From Paenibacillus sp. HWE-109 (GTDB lineage Bacteria; Bacillota; Bacilli; Paenibacillales; NBRC-103111): a DNA stretch of 64,000 nucleotides. The notes below the pieces were generated by a model, which saw nothing but the letters and a program-made list of their open reading frames with translations, made no database searches and was not told the origin of the DNA. Positions 62,841 through 64,000 of the stretch are shown here, in pieces. The stretch lies in contig NZ_CP091881.1 in the NCBI RefSeq assembly GCF_022163125.1, positions 6,510,001 to 6,574,000 of the forward strand, given 5' to 3'. The position numbers and the translations under genes were made by a program. Position 1 is the stretch's first letter; each line of letters opens with the position of its first letter.

Positions 62841-63269
62841 ATGATGGAAAATCAAACACAAGGCACTTTGCCGGATATTAAGCAAACAATTGTCTTCAAC
62901 GCACCGATCCAAAAGGTTTGGAACGCTGTAGCAACACCGGATGGCATCGCCGCATGGTTCATGCCGAATAATTTCAAGCCGGAACTCGGCTATGAGTTTA
63001 TTATTGAAGCCGGGCCTTTTGGCAATTCGCCATGTAAAGTTACGGACATCTCGCCGCCGAACCGGCTTTCTTTTGAATGGGGCAAGGATTGGACTTTGAC
63101 GTTTGAATTGGCAGACGTGGATGGCAAAACAGAGTTCACACTCATCCATTCCGGTTGGGATGTGAACAAGGTGACTGAATTCGGTCAACCCCACAGCGTG
63201 GTTCGCGAGATTATGTCGCAAGGCTGGGGCGGAATCGCGAAGGCACTCACCGCTTACGTCGAGGCTTAG
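62841..63269 (+). CDS. SRPBCC/AHSA1-domain protein
   Basis: A 142-residue START-like fold protein. KQTIVFNAPIQKVWNAVATP and the central GIAAWFMPNNF plus RLSFEWG identify the AHSA1 branch. GGAGG precedes the ATG at 62841. Proteins of this type are often encoded next to ArsR regulators and may bind a small hydrophobic ligand. Its stop is one base before the ArsR start. Confidence 0.9.
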   Translation: MMENQTQGTLPDIKQTIVFNAPIQKVWNAVATPDGIAAWFMPNNFKPELGYEFIIEAGPFGNSPCKVTDISPPNRLSFEWGKDWTLTFELADVDGKTEFTLIHSGWDVNKVTEFGQPHSVVREIMSQGWGGIAKALTAYVEA

Positions 63270-63270
63270 G

Positions 63271-63594
63271 ATGGGCATCCCATCGCAGAAACATGATGTC
63301 TTTCAGGCGATTGCCGATCCAACCCGCCGTCAGGTCTTGCAGCTACTGGGCGATAAAGAGATGCCGGTGACGGTTATATCGGACCATTTCCCGATCAGCC
63401 GCACCGCAGTGTCCAAACATCTTCGCATCCTGGCTGATGCCGGGCTTGTGAAAGAGCGCAAGGTTGGCCGCGAGACGCGGTATAGGCTGGAGGCGGAACC
63501 TCTCATGGAGTTGAAGCGTTGGTTAGCTTATTATGAACGTTATTGGGAAAATAAATTAAACGTGCTTAAACGGTTCGTAGAATCGGACGAGTAG
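63271..63594 (+). CDS. ArsR family regulator of the SRPBCC module
   Basis: A 107-residue winged-helix regulator. IADPTRRQVLQLLGDKEMPV and FPISRTAVSKHLRILADAGL are the core, with recognition helix TAVSKHLRIL. The AHSA1-associated type lacks the metal-site cysteines. GAGG inside the end of the SRPBCC gene serves as ribosome site. It probably binds the two operators at 62316 and 62346 and so controls its own operon. Confidence 0.92.
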   Translation: MGIPSQKHDVFQAIADPTRRQVLQLLGDKEMPVTVISDHFPISRTAVSKHLRILADAGLVKERKVGRETRYRLEAEPLMELKRWLAYYERYWENKLNVLKRFVESDE

Positions 63595-63650
63595 TACACA
63601 ACGAATAGCACACGACGAATAGCGCACAACAATTAGTACACGACGAATAG
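63595..63650 (+). repeat. Four tandem 14-bp repeats
   Basis: Units TACACAACGAATAG, CACACGACGAATAG, CGCACAACAATTAG and TACACGACGAATAG follow the ArsR stop without gaps and lead into the terminator. Confidence 0.85.
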
Positions 63651-63690
63651 GTCATCTTTCTGCTGCTTGCAACAGAGGGATGACCTTTTT
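63649..63690 (+). terminator. Terminator of the SRPBCC-ArsR operon
   Basis: AGGTCATC pairs with GATGACCT, with inner CTG/CAG, and five T follow. Confidence 0.85.
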
Positions 63691-63702
63691 GGGCATTCAT
63701 CT

Positions 63703-64000
63703 TTATTCTGGGACTGGCAGCCATTCGGAAGACCACTTCGCAATCTCCCCAAAAATCGGTGCCAACGCCCGCCCCTTATCAGATAAGGAATATTCGATAC
63801 GAACCGGAATCTCCGGGAATACTACTCTTCTCACAATACCTTCGTGTTCCAGCTCTTTCAGTCGCTCAGACAATACTTTGCCGCTTATATTCGGCAGCGC
63901 ATGGTCGATTTGAGCAAACCGTTGGGGACCCGACAGCAATTGAAAAACGATCAGCGATGTCCAGCGTTTGCTGAGAATTTCTACAGCTTTTTCGAAACGC
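63703..64000 (-). CDS. HxlR family transcription regulator (cut by right window edge)
   Basis: The frame is open to the right edge; the visible 99 codons read from RFEKAVEILSKRWTSLIVFQ to the stop at 63703. Motifs ISGKVLSERLKELEHEGIVR and PVRIEYSLSDKGRAL are the HxlR winged helix and wing. The N-terminus, where HxlR members carry a redox cysteine, lies outside. It is divergent in context from the SRPBCC operon and convergent with it at the 3' ends. Confidence 0.9.
   Translation of the reverse strand, partial: RFEKAVEILSKRWTSLIVFQLLSGPQRFAQIDHALPNISGKVLSERLKELEHEGIVRRVVFPEIPVRIEYSLSDKGRALAPIFGEIAKWSSEWLPVPE

Overview
The window looks like chromosomal DNA of a Paenibacillus-type Bacillota. Shine-Dalgarno sequences of the AGGAGG class precede nearly every gene. 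There are two YesM/YesN-type two-component systems tied to CUT1 sugar ABC transporters that lack their own ATPase, a giant secreted protein with three SLH domains, a YxiN-like DbpA helicase, a YhgE/Pip protein and many AraC, LacI and ArsR regulators. No rRNA, tRNA, CRISPR array, phage block or intact insertion sequence was seen.

Layout. 1-3378 (-): N-terminal 1126 codons of a secreted multidomain protein cut by the left edge. 4115-10923 (-): sugar permeases, binding lipoprotein, histidine kinase and AraC response regulator. 11068-12513 (-): dbpA. 12577-13265: intergenic repeat array A. 13309-15858 (-): small membrane protein, HIT protein, DUF6886-like protein and a SorC/DeoR-type regulator. 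15950-20058 (-): HupE-like, YcgR-like, YcgQ-like and cupredoxin-like membrane proteins, probably one metal-related operon. 20153-27697 (-): a 2514-residue SLH-anchored PHP/OB-fold protein. 28470-35669: second ABC/two-component module, divergently arranged. 36225-42236: serine hydrolase, P-loop kinase, LacI regulator, and a GH2 glycosidase divergent from an ArsR-type regulator. 42813-48610 (-): UgtP-type glycosyltransferase with a PAP2 phosphatase, a small secreted protein, and YhgE. 48713-48854: a cluster of DnaA-box-like sequences. 48967-50581 (+): ArsR repressor plus MFS exporter. 50686-52043: repeat array B. 52254-61027: guanidine assimilation locus. 61214-64000: Gfo/Idh/MocA oxidoreductase, an ArsR/SRPBCC module, and an HxlR regulator cut by the right edge.

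The clearest functional unit is the guanidine locus. Two guanidine-I (ykkC) riboswitches stand back to back between 59193 and 59656, each followed by an intrinsic terminator. The minus-strand one precedes two DUF1989 proteins (carboxyguanidine deiminase subunits, formerly urea carboxylase-associated proteins), a biotin-dependent guanidine/urea carboxylase and allophanate hydrolase. The plus-strand one precedes an APC-superfamily permease, presumably the importer.

The most unusual non-coding signal is an intergenic repeat family. Its core is the dyad GGAAC-N3-GTTCC preceded by ATAGCG or ATAGAG. It forms two tandem arrays with units near 297 and 319 bp, and scattered single copies lie at gene 3' ends. 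Other well-defined regulatory signals are a promoter whose 18-bp spacer is itself a palindromic operator (62310-62339), three 18-bp TTTCTA-N6-TAGAAA-type operators around the ArsR/MFS pair, and paired operators between the GH2 and ArsR genes.
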